Source: Mycobacterium sp. E1214 (lineage in GTDB: Bacteria; Actinomycetota; Actinomycetes; Mycobacteriales; Mycobacteriaceae). Taken from it: DNA of 64,000 nucleotides. The notes beneath the pieces are model-generated. The model did not search any database. It was not told the DNA's origin and worked only from the letters and a program-made list of their open reading frames with translations. How positions within the stretch are numbered: the stretch's first letter is position 1; each line of letters opens with the position of its first letter. The stretch spans positions 16,200 through 80,199 of the forward strand of contig NZ_LZJC01000158.1 of NCBI RefSeq assembly GCF_001666755.1, given 5' to 3'. Shown here in pieces: positions 50,936-60,039 of the stretch. Position numbers and translations under genes: made by a program.

Positions 50936-51459
50936 CGTCGCCGGCCCCTTCGCCGTGGTCTTGCGGCGTTGAACGCCGCCGACCGGGCTTGCCGCGCTTG
51001 GTTGACACGGCCCCTTTGAGCGGTGATCTCGTGGGCCGCTGCGCCTTCGGCCATCAGCTTGGTGAGCTTCTCGACCTCGCCGCGCAGGTTCTGCTGAGCG
51101 CGCTCGACGCCTTCAGCGAAGTCGGGACCGGTACCGCCATGTAGTGCTGCCGCTTTCGCGAACGGCGCGTACTCAGGCATGTGCCGGCTGCCTAACTCGA
51201 TCCACACGGCCTTGTAGTCGTCGTTGATGACGCGGCGGGCATGGGGTTTCGTGGGGTGCAGGATGACCTTGGTGGCGTCCCGGTAGTCGCCGGGTGAGCC
51301 GTGGGGCGGCGCGCTGCGCTTCTCATCGTGACCGGTCTCCCCGAAGACCGGTGACAGCTCTTTGATTTCGCCAGCGATCTGGTGCGCCAGCTTGTCAACC
51401 TCAACGTCGACGCCGGCATCGGTCAACATCTGCGCCAGGATCTCGCTTTCGATGCTCAT
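50932..51459 (-). CDS. HK97 gp10-like head-tail connector/tail completion protein
   Basis: 175 residues from ATG 51459, 2 bp after the preceding gene. The N-terminal part (ILAQMLTDAGVDVEVDKLAH) is helical, a central RRVINDDYKAVWIELGSRHMPEYAPF is the hallmark of gp10-like proteins, in which the 'xxWxExGTRxMxAxPF' core is conserved. The C terminus is Arg/Ala-rich. It sits between the head-tail stopper and tail terminator, as expected. Confidence 0.78.
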   Translation of the reverse strand: MSIESEILAQMLTDAGVDVEVDKLAHQIAGEIKELSPVFGETGHDEKRSAPPHGSPGDYRDATKVILHPTKPHARRVINDDYKAVWIELGSRHMPEYAPFAKAAALHGGTGPDFAEGVERAQQNLRGEVEKLTKLMAEGAAAHEITAQRGRVNQARQARSAAFNAARPRRRGRRR

Positions 51460-51461
51460 CG

Positions 51462-51791
51462 CTATCCCCGTTGCAGTTCGCAGTCGATCGTGACGTGATC
51501 CAGGCCGGCGAAGTCGTAGAACGGCTTCACACCGGTGATTTCGTAGGTGTCGCCGTTGAAGATCAACTCGCCGTTCGGGTTCGCGGCAGTGACGGCGTCT
51601 ACGGGTGGGGCCAGGCAGCGCCACAATTCGGTCTGGACGTCGGTTTCGGTGATGACTTCGGAGGCGCTCAGCGGCTGCATGAAGCACCCGGTCACATCGG
51701 TTTGCGTCTTGACCTCGGTGGGTCCGACGCGGCCAGGTTCGCCCTCGGTGATGGTCACGAACGTCACCGTGTGAGGGCCCATGCTCATCAC
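51462..51791 (-). CDS. head-tail stopper-like protein
   Basis: 109 residues; possible starts at 51791, 51788 or 51782. Small beta-barrel-like sequence with CFMQPLSASEVITETDVQ and NGDTYEITGVKPFYDFAGL, patterns common in head-completion stopper proteins. Location between the connector and gp10-like gene supports the role. Overlaps the upstream gene by 4 nt. Confidence 0.7.
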   Translation of the reverse strand: MMSMGPHTVTFVTITEGEPGRVGPTEVKTQTDVTGCFMQPLSASEVITETDVQTELWRCLAPPVDAVTAANPNGELIFNGDTYEITGVKPFYDFAGLDHVTIDCELQRG

Positions 51792-52375
51792 AGCGACACC
51801 AGCCGGTACGCCCCGAGCAGCGAGTCATCGAGCAGTGTCGTCTTCTCGCGGTCCGACCAGCGGTAGGTGGCGTCGCCGGCTTTGCGCTCAGTCAGGTTGT
51901 ACGGGTTCGCCAGATAGCCGGCCGCAGCTTTGATGACGGCATCGATGATGGGCTGCGGAAGATTTGCGTCATCACCTTCAGTGATGAACCCGTGGGTGTA
52001 GGTGACCCTCAGCGACTGGCGCAACCGGGGCCAGTGCGGGCCGAGTTGCGGGATACCGACTTCGCCTGTGGTGTCCCAGATCAGGCCGTCGGGCTGCCAG
52101 TTGTAGTTGGTCAGAGACACCCACGTCATCTGCCCCGACTGCGGCAGCCACGCCTGCACCGAGGACACGGCTGTGACTGGCGGGTCGGGCAGCAGAGCCG
52201 TACGTCCCGGCCAGTAGGGATCGACGATCGCGGTGTCGTCCACGACCTGAGCAAAGTGCCGCTCGCAGTACGCTTCCACGCTGCTCGACGCCCACGACAA
52301 GGCGGCGTTGAGGCTGTCGTCGTCGTAGTTGGCGGCGATGAACGCCGGCACCTGGGACGCGGTTACGAGGCTCAT
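51788..52375 (-). CDS. head-tail connector (adaptor) protein
   Basis: 195 residues of the gp6-like connector fold: N-terminal YDDDSLNAALSWASSSVEAYC, then RTALLPDPPVTAVSSVQAWL, and the C-terminal helical IIDAVIKAAAGYLANPYNL followed by YRWSDREKTTLLDDSLLGAY. This combination is common in actinobacteriophage adaptor proteins. It overlaps both neighbours by 4 nt. Confidence 0.8.
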   Translation of the reverse strand: MSLVTASQVPAFIAANYDDDSLNAALSWASSSVEAYCERHFAQVVDDTAIVDPYWPGRTALLPDPPVTAVSSVQAWLPQSGQMTWVSLTNYNWQPDGLIWDTTGEVGIPQLGPHWPRLRQSLRVTYTHGFITEGDDANLPQPIIDAVIKAAAGYLANPYNLTERKAGDATYRWSDREKTTLLDDSLLGAYRLVSL

Positions 52376-52509
52376 GTGCTCAGGCGGACCTTCATGTCGA
52401 CCGGGCCGTAGTTGCCGTCGGGCAGCCGTGTCATCACTGGCCGGATCACGTAGTCGACGCCCTCAACCTCCGGGTCGTCGCGAGGCGACTCGTCCCGTTC
52501 AGCGATCAC
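52372..52509 (-). CDS. small head-region protein, hypothetical
   Basis: 45 residues starting at GTG 52509, which overlaps the preceding gene's stop (GTGA), and ending with an ATGA overlap onto the connector gene. Acidic N terminus (ERDESPRDDPEVEG), then VIRPVMTRLPDGNYGPVDMK. Overlap at both ends supports that it is translated. No family recognised. Confidence 0.55.
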   Translation of the reverse strand: MIAERDESPRDDPEVEGVDYVIRPVMTRLPDGNYGPVDMKVRLST

Positions 52510-52679
52510 TTGGTCTCGACGTCCTGGTTCTTCTTGGGGTCGGACTTGCGTGGACTCTGAACGACTTTCGTCGCCACGTCGTCGCGCTTGGGCTTGTCGG
52601 CCTCGACGCCCTCGGTCAGCGGGCCTTGGGTGGTCGCGGCGTTGTGGACGTACTCGTTGATGCGGGCGGTGTAAACCAT
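52506..52679 (-). CDS. small phage protein after capsid, hypothetical
   Basis: 57 residues from ATG 52679, which has GGAGGGATCTGG directly upstream. YTARINEYVHNAATTQGPL starts the protein; the C-terminal half is Lys/Asp-rich and disordered (KPKRDDVATK, KSDPKKNQD). Similar small genes often follow the capsid gene in mycobacteriophages. No function recognised. Confidence 0.6.
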   Translation of the reverse strand: MVYTARINEYVHNAATTQGPLTEGVEADKPKRDDVATKVVQSPRKSDPKKNQDVETK

Positions 52680-52710
52680 CCAGATCCCTCCTCGGGTGGG
52701 CACCACGAGC

Positions 52711-52743
52711 AGCACCCCAGAGGCGTAGCGCGACTGGGGTGCT
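52711..52743 (-). terminator. perfect 10-bp hairpin downstream of capsid gene
   Basis: AGCACCCCAG (52711-52720) and CTGGGGTGCT (52734-52743) pair perfectly around a 13-nt loop, 24 bp after the capsid stop. There is no U-run on the leftward transcript, so it may stabilise the abundant capsid mRNA or act as a partial terminator. Confidence 0.6.
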
Positions 52744-52766
52744 GCTGCGGCTTCGGTGAATCAGGC

Positions 52767-54218
52767 TTACGAGCCGTTCTTGAGGACAGCCAGCTCGAAG
52801 AGTTCCGGGCGCTCGATCAGCAGACCGACCCTTTCCTCCGCGCGCGCGGTCCACAGGTTCTGCTCGAAATCCGTGCCGTTCTGGTTGGCGATGTCGACTC
52901 GCAGACCGCCGTTGCGGATGACCGCGCCAGCGTCGGCGAAGTCACCGACCAGGACGTAGCCCGCCGGCCACGCCGGAGTGGTTGCGGTCTTCTTGCCCCA
53001 CAGGGTGAACTGCTCGACGGCACCGGTGCCGTTGCCGCCAGCGTTGTTGGGGTAGCCGTAGTCTCGACCGAAGAACGACCCACCCATGAACTGGCCGTTG
53101 TTGTCGGTCGACAGCCGCACGGTGACCCAATCCATCGGGTTCATCACCACGGCGTCGGGCTCGAAGAGTTGCTTGACGCGAATGTCGGTCAGCATCTCCA
53201 AGATCCCCACCGCGATCTGCGGGCCGGTCGGGGCGACACCGCTGTCGCCGGTGATCGCGCGACCCGGAGTCACCGAGGCGACCGTGTCCGAACCGACGCC
53301 AGCACCAGGGGTGTTGGCGGCCGGGACGACCAGGTTGGTCACCGCCGTCTGTGCCGCGGACTGTGTGAAGCCCGTGCTGCGGTTCAGCAGGCCGTTGGCG
53401 CCGGGGTAGCCCGAGCCGGCGAGCAACTCCACCTCTTCACGACGCTGCACACCCTGAGCCAGACGACGCTGAATCAACGCCCACACGTACGGGGCGTCCT
53501 GAATCAACTCGTCGGTGACGCGGGCGAGGTTGGCGATCTTGCCGACCTGCTCGGTGTAGCGGTTGAAGCTGTGCGTCGAAGTCGGCTTCGTCGCACCTTC
53601 GTTGACCGCTGCGGCGTTGTTGGTCCACGACGCCTCCCGCACGTACGTGACCACGGGGCTCGACACCGGCATCTCCGGGAAGAGCTGTGCGATCACGTTG
53701 GGGTAGAAACGCAGTTCCACGATGCCGGGGATGAATTCCGGGGCGATCGCGGGACCAGCCGTACCTCCGAGGAAGTAACCCGACAGCTCAGACGGAGCCG
53801 TGGTGCCACTGGCGGCCTCACCCGACAGCCCGGTGACGCCCTGCGTCTTGAGTCCGGCGTCGTCGAGGAACGACTTGTAGCCGAACTCGAGGCTGAACGA
53901 GCCACGCTGCCGGTTGGCCGCGTGAGCCTTCAACTGGGCGAAGGTGTCGTTGATCTGCTTGAGGTGCTGACCCACCGGCGGGGCGGCAGGGTCGTCCTGC
54001 GGTTGGTCAGCACCGGAGTCGGCGGCCGAGCGGAAAGCCTTGGCCCGGTCGTAACTCTTGATGGCGGTGCTGATTTCCTCGTTGCGCTTCTCAGCGTTCT
54101 CCATGTACTGCGAGAACTCGGCGACGGTGATGTCACCGTTGTCGAACGCCGCGCTCTTCTCCTTGACGGCAGCTTCGAGTTCCTTCGCCTCTTGGCGAAG
54201 GGATTCTTTATTGGGCAT
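52767..54218 (-). CDS. major capsid protein, HK97 fold
   Basis: 483 residues. The N-terminal about 100 residues are a charged helical delta/scaffold-like region (KESLRQEAKELEAAVKEK) likely removed by the protease upstream. The HK97 body follows, with EFIPGIVELRFYPNVIAQLF (N-arm/E-loop region), ARVTDELIQDAPYVWALIQ and VMNPMDWVTVRLS, then AGYVLVGDF and RAEERVGLLIERPELFELA at the C-terminal P/A domain. Lies directly after the protease gene. A hairpin follows the stop. Confidence 0.93.
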   Translation of the reverse strand: MPNKESLRQEAKELEAAVKEKSAAFDNGDITVAEFSQYMENAEKRNEEISTAIKSYDRAKAFRSAADSGADQPQDDPAAPPVGQHLKQINDTFAQLKAHAANRQRGSFSLEFGYKSFLDDAGLKTQGVTGLSGEAASGTTAPSELSGYFLGGTAGPAIAPEFIPGIVELRFYPNVIAQLFPEMPVSSPVVTYVREASWTNNAAAVNEGATKPTSTHSFNRYTEQVGKIANLARVTDELIQDAPYVWALIQRRLAQGVQRREEVELLAGSGYPGANGLLNRSTGFTQSAAQTAVTNLVVPAANTPGAGVGSDTVASVTPGRAITGDSGVAPTGPQIAVGILEMLTDIRVKQLFEPDAVVMNPMDWVTVRLSTDNNGQFMGGSFFGRDYGYPNNAGGNGTGAVEQFTLWGKKTATTPAWPAGYVLVGDFADAGAVIRNGGLRVDIANQNGTDFEQNLWTARAEERVGLLIERPELFELAVLKNGS

Positions 54219-54219
54219 T

Positions 54220-55515
54220 TCAGTCCTTCGTGTTGGCTTTGATCAGGAATGCGAGCGATCGGGCTCGCAGCGCCGCGCGCTCAGCGGAGTCGTCGGCGGC
54301 GGCGGCGGCCTTGGCGGCGGTCGCGGCGGTCGAGTCGTCGGTTGATCCCTGCGGCGAACCGGCAGAATCGCCGGAAGCATTGGTGGGGTTGTCGGGGTCG
54401 TAGACGCCCATCAGGGCCATGAGGCGGCCCGCGGATTCCTGCGCTGCGACAAGCAAATCCAGCGCCTGGCCCACAGGTCCGGGGAGCGTTGAGCGGTCAA
54501 CGCTGGCGGAGAGTTTGGTGGCCTCATCGAGGGTGGCGTCGAGGCCGGCCAGCACCTTGCGGGCGTCCTTGGTCACTACTCCGCTGGCGGACTTGTTGGC
54601 GCCAGAGCTGGCCCCGGTGTCGAAGTCGGTGATCTCACCGGTGCTGCACATGGCGCCGAGGTGGTAGGCGGCGTCGTGGATGGCCTGAATGAGTTCCTGC
54701 ATGGTCGGATTGGCCCGGTCGCCGCCTTGGGCGTCGCTGATCCCGTCAGCGGCCTTCTGCTCAGTGACCCACTTGAGGTAGGCGCCGATGGTGAACGCCT
54801 TGTCGTCGCCTGCGATTTCGATCCCGAACCGGCGGGCTGCTGACCGGATCCTCTGCTTGATCGTGGAAAGCTGCTCGGCGGTGTACTGCGAGGCGTTGCG
54901 CTGCTGGTTGACGTACGACCAAGCACTTCTGACGTGGTCCGCGGTGTCGATCGGGTAGCGGGCCTTGCCGTCCTGCTGGTAGCCGGGGTCGGCGTAAGGC
55001 ACGTCCCCGTATGGCTTTTTGTCAGACTTGGACGAGAGCACAACCGCCTCCGGGTTGGCGGGGACAGCCACGAATGCTGCGTTGAGCAGTTCCCGGACAG
55101 GCTTGGCGTCCTTGCGGTGCCGCTGCTCTGAGAAGGCAACCGAGACGGTCTTGATGTGACCCTCGTTGACCAGCGTCCGAACCGTCTGGGCATGCGGCGT
55201 CGAGGCGAACGTGCCGCGGACCTGCAGTTGCCCCTTCTCGTTGATGAACGGCTTGCCTGATCCGACCGTGGTGGCCACGCTCATGCCGTGATCGGAATCG
55301 AACGTGATGTGCTCGGGCAGAGGGGTTTTCCACTCGTCGGCATGGAGCCGGTCGCCGTCCCGGTCGAGGGCGTCGGTGGACAAAATGACGTCGAACGAAC
55401 CGTTAGGTGCTTCGTCTTCGGCTGGAATGACCTGCGCCGTGGCGTCTTTAGTCACCAATGAGGGGCGAACACCTAGCTCTTGCGTAGCGCCGCTGGTGAA
55501 CAACTTCTCGGGCAC
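54220..55515 (-). CDS. prohead protease with C-terminal accessory domain
   Basis: 431 residues from GTG 55515, which shares its G with the portal TAG stop. The N-terminal about 170 residues form an HK97-type serine protease: catalytic His in DSDHGMSV and Ser in KTVSVAFSEQ. Residues about 185-260 (ARYPIDTADHVRSAWSYVNQ ... IKQRIRSAARRFG) match a DUF6582-like domain found in phage proteins. The C terminus is a coiled, Ala-rich region that may act as scaffold. The protease matures the capsid. Longer starts are not needed. Confidence 0.85.
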   Translation of the reverse strand: MPEKLFTSGATQELGVRPSLVTKDATAQVIPAEDEAPNGSFDVILSTDALDRDGDRLHADEWKTPLPEHITFDSDHGMSVATTVGSGKPFINEKGQLQVRGTFASTPHAQTVRTLVNEGHIKTVSVAFSEQRHRKDAKPVRELLNAAFVAVPANPEAVVLSSKSDKKPYGDVPYADPGYQQDGKARYPIDTADHVRSAWSYVNQQRNASQYTAEQLSTIKQRIRSAARRFGIEIAGDDKAFTIGAYLKWVTEQKAADGISDAQGGDRANPTMQELIQAIHDAAYHLGAMCSTGEITDFDTGASSGANKSASGVVTKDARKVLAGLDATLDEATKLSASVDRSTLPGPVGQALDLLVAAQESAGRLMALMGVYDPDNPTNASGDSAGSPQGSTDDSTAATAAKAAAAADDSAERAALRARSLAFLIKANTKD

Positions 55516-57020
55516 TAGACGGTCCTTTCGATGATCAGTCCGCACGCCTCGCGAATCGCTTCCTCGTCGGCGGGGTACTTGTCGAGCAGCACTCGGACTG
55601 CCTCTTGGATCGACTTGCCGCCACCGATGTGTCCACCGATGTCGCGGATGTACTTCAGCGCCTTCGGACTTGGCTCCGACGCCGGAAGTCCAGGGACCAA
55701 CCTCGGTACCGGGGTCGCCGAGCCGCCTGGGGTGGCTGGCGGCACGACAATCGGGTACTGGTCCGCTGGGGTGGGCTGACCGATCTGACCTGCGATGGTG
55801 AGGCGCTCCGCCATGGCCGGGTGGCCGAGAGGCTGAATTGCGCTGTTGGCGTAGAGCTTGTCCGCGATTGGTCCTGCGTCGTCGAGGTCGAACGAAGGCC
55901 GGGCCTCGGCTGGCTTCTCGATGCCCGCCATGACCAATTGGGCGTGAGCGAGGGCGCGCTTCTCGAAATCGCCCCGCAGAACGGAATCCACAGCGAACCG
56001 GGCGTACTTGTCGCCGTTGAACTCCGACCCCACATGCGTGTCCAGGGCCGACTCGAACTCCTCGATGTGCGGCGCCATCGTGTCGCGGTACACCGAGCGC
56101 ATGTTCTCGGTGATGTTGGAGAACGTGGCGTGATCCATGATCTGCAACGCCGCCGGCGGCATGTCGAAAACCGTGCAGACCTCTTCGCGGTTGAAGCGCC
56201 GCGACTCGATGTACTGCATTTCCTCGGCGGTCAACTGCAAAGGCGTGACCTCGGTGCCGTTTTCGAGCACCATGACGCCGCCGACGTTCGTCGAACCGCT
56301 GTACTGCTGCTCAAACTGTTGCCGCAGCCGCTCTTTGCCCTTGGGGTCGAGCTTCCCGTCGAGTTTGAGAGCAAAAGACGGGCGCCCCATGCGTTTCCAC
56401 CACGACGCGGTGGCGCGACGCGACGAATCCTCGTTCATCAGCGTCGAACGCAACGCCTCAAGTCGCGACAGGCCCCGCATCGTGTCGTCGGGGTTGTACT
56501 CCCGGAACGGGACGACGTCCTCTTCGCGGATTTCCTCGTTCGGCTGCCCCATGAAGCGATACCGCAGCGACCCGTCGGACTCGCGGTGGATCTGAGTCAT
56601 CGCCGGATGCATCGGAACGAACCCGGTGATCTGGTTGCCGCGACCCTCACGCAGCTTGATCCAGTACGCCTCGCCGTAAATCAGGCGTGTAGCCCATGTC
56701 CAGCGCAGGAAGCTGTAGGTGTCCATTGTCGGACACGGGTTGGCGATCAACTTCGCGTAGGGACTGTCCTGATCGAGCACCTTGCCGGTGGGCGAAGCCT
56801 CGTCCCAGACGAACATGTTCAGCCGGGCGATGTTGTTGGCCAGCTTGTTGACGACCGCGTTGATCATCGGTTGGACCCGGTACATCTCGCCGTACGTGGC
56901 GAACCGGGTCTCTAACTCAAGGCCCGTCCGTGGAACGAAGTACGAGCTGTAGAACATCGGCGCGGTCTCGGCGAATGCCTGCGGGGCAATCGGCGAGAAT
57001 CCGCCATTGGCGAGGATCAC
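55515..57020 (-). CDS. portal protein
   Basis: 501 residues of the HK97-type portal family: INAVVNKLANNIARLNMFVW near residue 55, the clip/stem region with GVMVLENGTEVTPLQLTAEE and SRRFNREEVCTVFDMPPAAL, and QLVMAGIEKPAEARPSFDL toward the C terminus. Forms the dodecameric ring for DNA entry. Sits between terminase and protease as in standard siphovirus order. Confidence 0.93.
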   Translation of the reverse strand: MILANGGFSPIAPQAFAETAPMFYSSYFVPRTGLELETRFATYGEMYRVQPMINAVVNKLANNIARLNMFVWDEASPTGKVLDQDSPYAKLIANPCPTMDTYSFLRWTWATRLIYGEAYWIKLREGRGNQITGFVPMHPAMTQIHRESDGSLRYRFMGQPNEEIREEDVVPFREYNPDDTMRGLSRLEALRSTLMNEDSSRRATASWWKRMGRPSFALKLDGKLDPKGKERLRQQFEQQYSGSTNVGGVMVLENGTEVTPLQLTAEEMQYIESRRFNREEVCTVFDMPPAALQIMDHATFSNITENMRSVYRDTMAPHIEEFESALDTHVGSEFNGDKYARFAVDSVLRGDFEKRALAHAQLVMAGIEKPAEARPSFDLDDAGPIADKLYANSAIQPLGHPAMAERLTIAGQIGQPTPADQYPIVVPPATPGGSATPVPRLVPGLPASEPSPKALKYIRDIGGHIGGGKSIQEAVRVLLDKYPADEEAIREACGLIIERTV

Positions 57021-57247
57021 GTCGGGAGTTCCTGAAGGTAGGCGACGTTCACCCGGTCGACGTAGACCCGTCCAACGATGGGATCGGGCGTCGCGTCCGG
57101 CGTCAACGGCACCGTCGCGCAGTCATCGAAGACCCAAGTGACGTCGTCACTGTCGACCAGAACGCCGTTGAAAGAGCCTTCGCTGCCGGTCAAAGTGACG
57201 GCGAAACGCCGGCGAATGGCCCGCTTTATGAGGCGATTTGGGCGCAT
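57017..57247 (-). CDS. small phage protein between terminase and portal
   Basis: 76 residues with a basic start (RPNRLIKRAIRRRF) and a small beta domain (VTLTGSEGSFNGVLVDSDDV, YVDRVNVAYLQEL). Reads like a compact SH3/Sm-like fold, but no family is certain. Overlaps the portal start by 4 nt; terminase ends 15 bp upstream. Small genes at this position occur in many actinobacteriophages. Confidence 0.7.
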   Translation of the reverse strand: MRPNRLIKRAIRRRFAVTLTGSEGSFNGVLVDSDDVTWVFDDCATVPLTPDATPDPIVGRVYVDRVNVAYLQELPT

Positions 57248-57262
57248 TCGCGGACCTTTCTG

Positions 57263-58924
57263 TCAGAGGATGAGGACGTCCTGCTCGCTGTAGACCGAGT
57301 AGGTGTCACCGCCACGGGTGTGCCAGGCGTTGACGGCCATCACCGCCGCCGGCACCGCGTCGATCCGTTTCGATGCGGTGGTACGGTTCGGTTTGTCGGG
57401 CCGGATGAGGTCTGGGTCGTACTTGGCGACACGGGCCTCGCAGGCTTCGAAGCAGAAGCGCGCCAGCGGATTTCCGTGGTGCCGGAACTTGCCTTCGGTC
57501 ACCATGTCGAAGATCCGGTGCATCCCGTCCGACATGTGTGTGAAGTCGTTGGTATAGGCGAAGATCCCGTTGATGTAGGTCCGGGACTCGATTTCCTGGA
57601 TAACGGGGTCTGAAGACCACTTGTCGGCGTCGCCACCGAGGATGGTGAAACGCGCGGCATCGGACTCGATGTCGGCGTAGACCTTCTCGTAGTCCAGAAC
57701 GTCACCCTGGGTGATCGTCAGCCACCCGTCCTTGGCGAACTCGGTGAACCGACCGTTGTTGAGCTGATCCAAACGAGCGACCGCAGATTCCGGCGCCCAC
57801 ATCCGCCACACCAGGTCCACGCCGTCGTCGGACGGAAACAGGTAGCAGATAGCCGTCAAGTCCTGGCGGGCAGCGAGGTCCAGACCGAACCAGCACTCCC
57901 GGTCCGTGAACGCCTCGAGCGTGGCCTTGGCGTTCCGGTGGATCGTTCCGGCGCACTTGTCCCACAGGTGCATCCGCATCCACCGCACTGCGGAGTTCTG
58001 CCACTGGTTGAGCCGGTACTGGCGGAACGCCATCTCCGCGATCGGGTTGTTCTGCGCCTCAAGTGCTTCCTCACGCAGCGACTCGATCTTCAGAAACGAG
58101 CCCAGCGCCGGGTTGGAGTGATACCAGTTCCGTTCGTCCCACGGGTCGGCATCCACCGGGGTGTTCCGCAGATAGGTGAAGATGTGCGGTGACCGGGACG
58201 GTTCGTCCGCGACCGCCTGCATTTCCTTGTGCATCAGGCCGGCGAACGACTCCGAATCGTTCCCGGCGGTCGTGGCGGCCACCATCAGCGGCTGCCGGCG
58301 GGTACCCATACCGGTGCGCAGGGAGTCCCACACGTCTTTGTCCCGCCACGCCAAAATCTCGTCCGCGATCACACCAGAAGGGTTGGAACCCAACAGTCCC
58401 GGCGCGTCGGCGGCAATCACCTGGTAGAAGCTGTTAGTCCGCTGGTCATAAATCCGCTTGCGGTGCGGGGTGATCTTCAACCGCTTCGCCAGCACCGGCG
58501 AAAACCGAACCATCTGCGCCGCAACGTCGAACACCACCGACGCCTGCTCGCGGTTGCGAGCAACACCGAAGATTTCGGCGGACTCCTCACCGTCAGCGAC
58601 AAGCAGATAGAGCGCAATCCCGGCCTGCAGCTCCGACTTACCGTTCTTGCGGCTCAGCTCAATCCACGCAATACGGAACTGCCGCCGGTAACTCTGCGAC
58701 TCATCCGACCAGATGACATGACCGAACAGAGGCCGGATGATGTCCTCGCGCTGCCAGTCCTCGGGAATGAACGGCTGCCGCGCGTGCTCACCCTTGGTGT
58801 GCTGCAGCAGCTCCTCGAAAAACGCTTGAGCGTGATTGGCACGAGGAACGCAGAAGTGCTTACCGACCTTTTTGCACTCAAGCCCATCGAGGGTGTAGCC
58901 GCACCGTTTCTGCCGCGCAGCCAT
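57263..58924 (-). CDS. terL: terminase large subunit
   Basis: 553 residues. ATPase: Walker A-like SRKNGKSE at residues 91-98 and Walker B GVIADE at 184-189. The C-terminal nuclease shows FGLDLAARQDLTAICYLF as the first acidic strand and ILGGDADKWSSDP further on. Drives DNA packaging and cleavage together with the small subunit, whose stop overlaps its ATG (TGATG). Intact and full length. Confidence 0.95.
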   Translation of the reverse strand: MAARQKRCGYTLDGLECKKVGKHFCVPRANHAQAFFEELLQHTKGEHARQPFIPEDWQREDIIRPLFGHVIWSDESQSYRRQFRIAWIELSRKNGKSELQAGIALYLLVADGEESAEIFGVARNREQASVVFDVAAQMVRFSPVLAKRLKITPHRKRIYDQRTNSFYQVIAADAPGLLGSNPSGVIADEILAWRDKDVWDSLRTGMGTRRQPLMVAATTAGNDSESFAGLMHKEMQAVADEPSRSPHIFTYLRNTPVDADPWDERNWYHSNPALGSFLKIESLREEALEAQNNPIAEMAFRQYRLNQWQNSAVRWMRMHLWDKCAGTIHRNAKATLEAFTDRECWFGLDLAARQDLTAICYLFPSDDGVDLVWRMWAPESAVARLDQLNNGRFTEFAKDGWLTITQGDVLDYEKVYADIESDAARFTILGGDADKWSSDPVIQEIESRTYINGIFAYTNDFTHMSDGMHRIFDMVTEGKFRHHGNPLARFCFEACEARVAKYDPDLIRPDKPNRTTASKRIDAVPAAVMAVNAWHTRGGDTYSVYSEQDVLIL

Positions 58925-59382
58925 CAGCCCAGAAGGCGCTCCCCGCCGCCCTTCGGCGCCTCGTCAGAGGACACCTTCAACGCCGCCCGATCCCCCGGCG
59001 TCAGACCGAACCGCTGGCCGGTGGACCGCATCATCTGCGCAGTCGCCTGCATGACACGGAAAGCTGGCTGAACCGTCACACCGCCCGCAGACCCCTGCGC
59101 CGTCAACGGCAGCGACTCAACCTCGAGGGCCGCGCGGTTATAGATGGCCACCGTCCGGCAGAACTCGGCGAACGCATCCACGTCCCAAGCGGTCAACACC
59201 CGCTTGCGAATCAGGTCAGGCGCCAAGCGGTTCCACACCGCCATCGCGTCCTCCGGCAGCGGCACCGGAGGGGCGATCACGCCTTCACCGGGAGTTGGCT
59301 CCTCGCGGTTCAGACGGTCCTCACGGGTACCGGACAGCACCTTCAGATGGGTCGGCTTCGGCGCGGGGCCACGTTTACCCAC
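58924..59382 (-). CDS. terS: terminase small subunit, P27 family
   Basis: 152 residues: typical P27-type start GKRGPAPKPTHLKVLSGTRE, then PLPEDAMAVWNRLAPDLIRKRVLTAWD and a C-terminal helix ending RFGLTPGDRAALKV. Recognises phage DNA for packaging. Directly coupled to terL. The 234-bp non-coding gap upstream, before HNH, may contain the DNA recognition site. Confidence 0.92.
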   Translation of the reverse strand: MGKRGPAPKPTHLKVLSGTREDRLNREEPTPGEGVIAPPVPLPEDAMAVWNRLAPDLIRKRVLTAWDVDAFAEFCRTVAIYNRAALEVESLPLTAQGSAGGVTVQPAFRVMQATAQMMRSTGQRFGLTPGDRAALKVSSDEAPKGGGERLLG

Positions 59383-59616
59383 GTCAGACCCCTTTCATCG
59401 ATTAGCAGAGCGTTTGCTGGCGTTTGCGATCACCGACCGGCTATGCGGGCTGAATGACGGCGCGCGGAGGATCTTTGCCATCGCTAACGGATTTGCGCCG
59501 GTCAGGCGGATTCCACATTTCGCGCAAAACTTGTCAAGACGCGAGGTCGCCGGGCAAACGGTCGGCGGCACGCGCGGTCAGGGATTTCGACCCCCCATGG
59601 GGTTTGCTGGGAGGGG
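59383..59616. other. non-coding gap between HNH and small terminase; possible packaging site
   Basis: 234 bp without a believable gene. In HNH-terminase siphoviruses the cos site is commonly near here. A GC-rich block with GACCCCCCATGGGG (near 59589-59602) lies in it, but no cos overhang can be assigned by eye. Confidence 0.35.
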
Positions 59617-60039
59617 CTACCGCTCGCGTCGGGCGATGGAGGTGGCGGCGGTGTGCATGTCATGGTGCCGTTTGCACAACGCTCTGCCTCGACTCGGATC
59701 GTTGGGATCAAGGCCTCGTGCCACTAGTGCCCGTCGCGTGATGGGGTGATGATCGGCAACCGTTGCGGGTTGGTCGCATCCATCGGGCCATTGGCAGCGG
59801 CGTCCATCCCGCTCGAGCACTTGGTCGCGGAAGGTTTCGTGTTCGTCGGTCCGGTAGCCGCGTTCGTAGCTGGTGCCTCTCGCGCGGTCAGCTTGTCGCG
59901 AGTGGGTGGCGCAGCGGCCACCTTTGACGGACGGAGCACCGCAGCGGGTGCAGGGAGTGGGCGGCTTTGTTGGCACGTGCTGTGGCGATGGGCGAGGTCC
60001 GGCGCGGTTAACCGGCGTCGCGTGCGTGCAGTGACTCAC
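59617..60039 (-). CDS. HNH endonuclease associated with DNA packaging
   Basis: 140 residues. Two Cys pairs (CTRCGAPSVKGGRC) near the N terminus, then QVLERDGRRCQWPDGC and the HNH core VADHHPITRR ... ALCKRHHDMHTA, with the catalytic His in DHH. HNH proteins next to terminases assist cleavage of packaged genomes at cos. Overlaps the upstream gene by 32 nt, so a GTG start at 59976 is possible. Confidence 0.9.
   Translation of the reverse strand: MSHCTHATPVNRAGPRPSPQHVPTKPPTPCTRCGAPSVKGGRCATHSRQADRARGTSYERGYRTDEHETFRDQVLERDGRRCQWPDGCDQPATVADHHPITRRALVARGLDPNDPSRGRALCKRHHDMHTAATSIARRER

Noticed and set aside
59383..59616. precisely defined cos site
   Set aside because: The region is a reasonable place, but no overhang sequence can be recognised without end mapping or close relatives.
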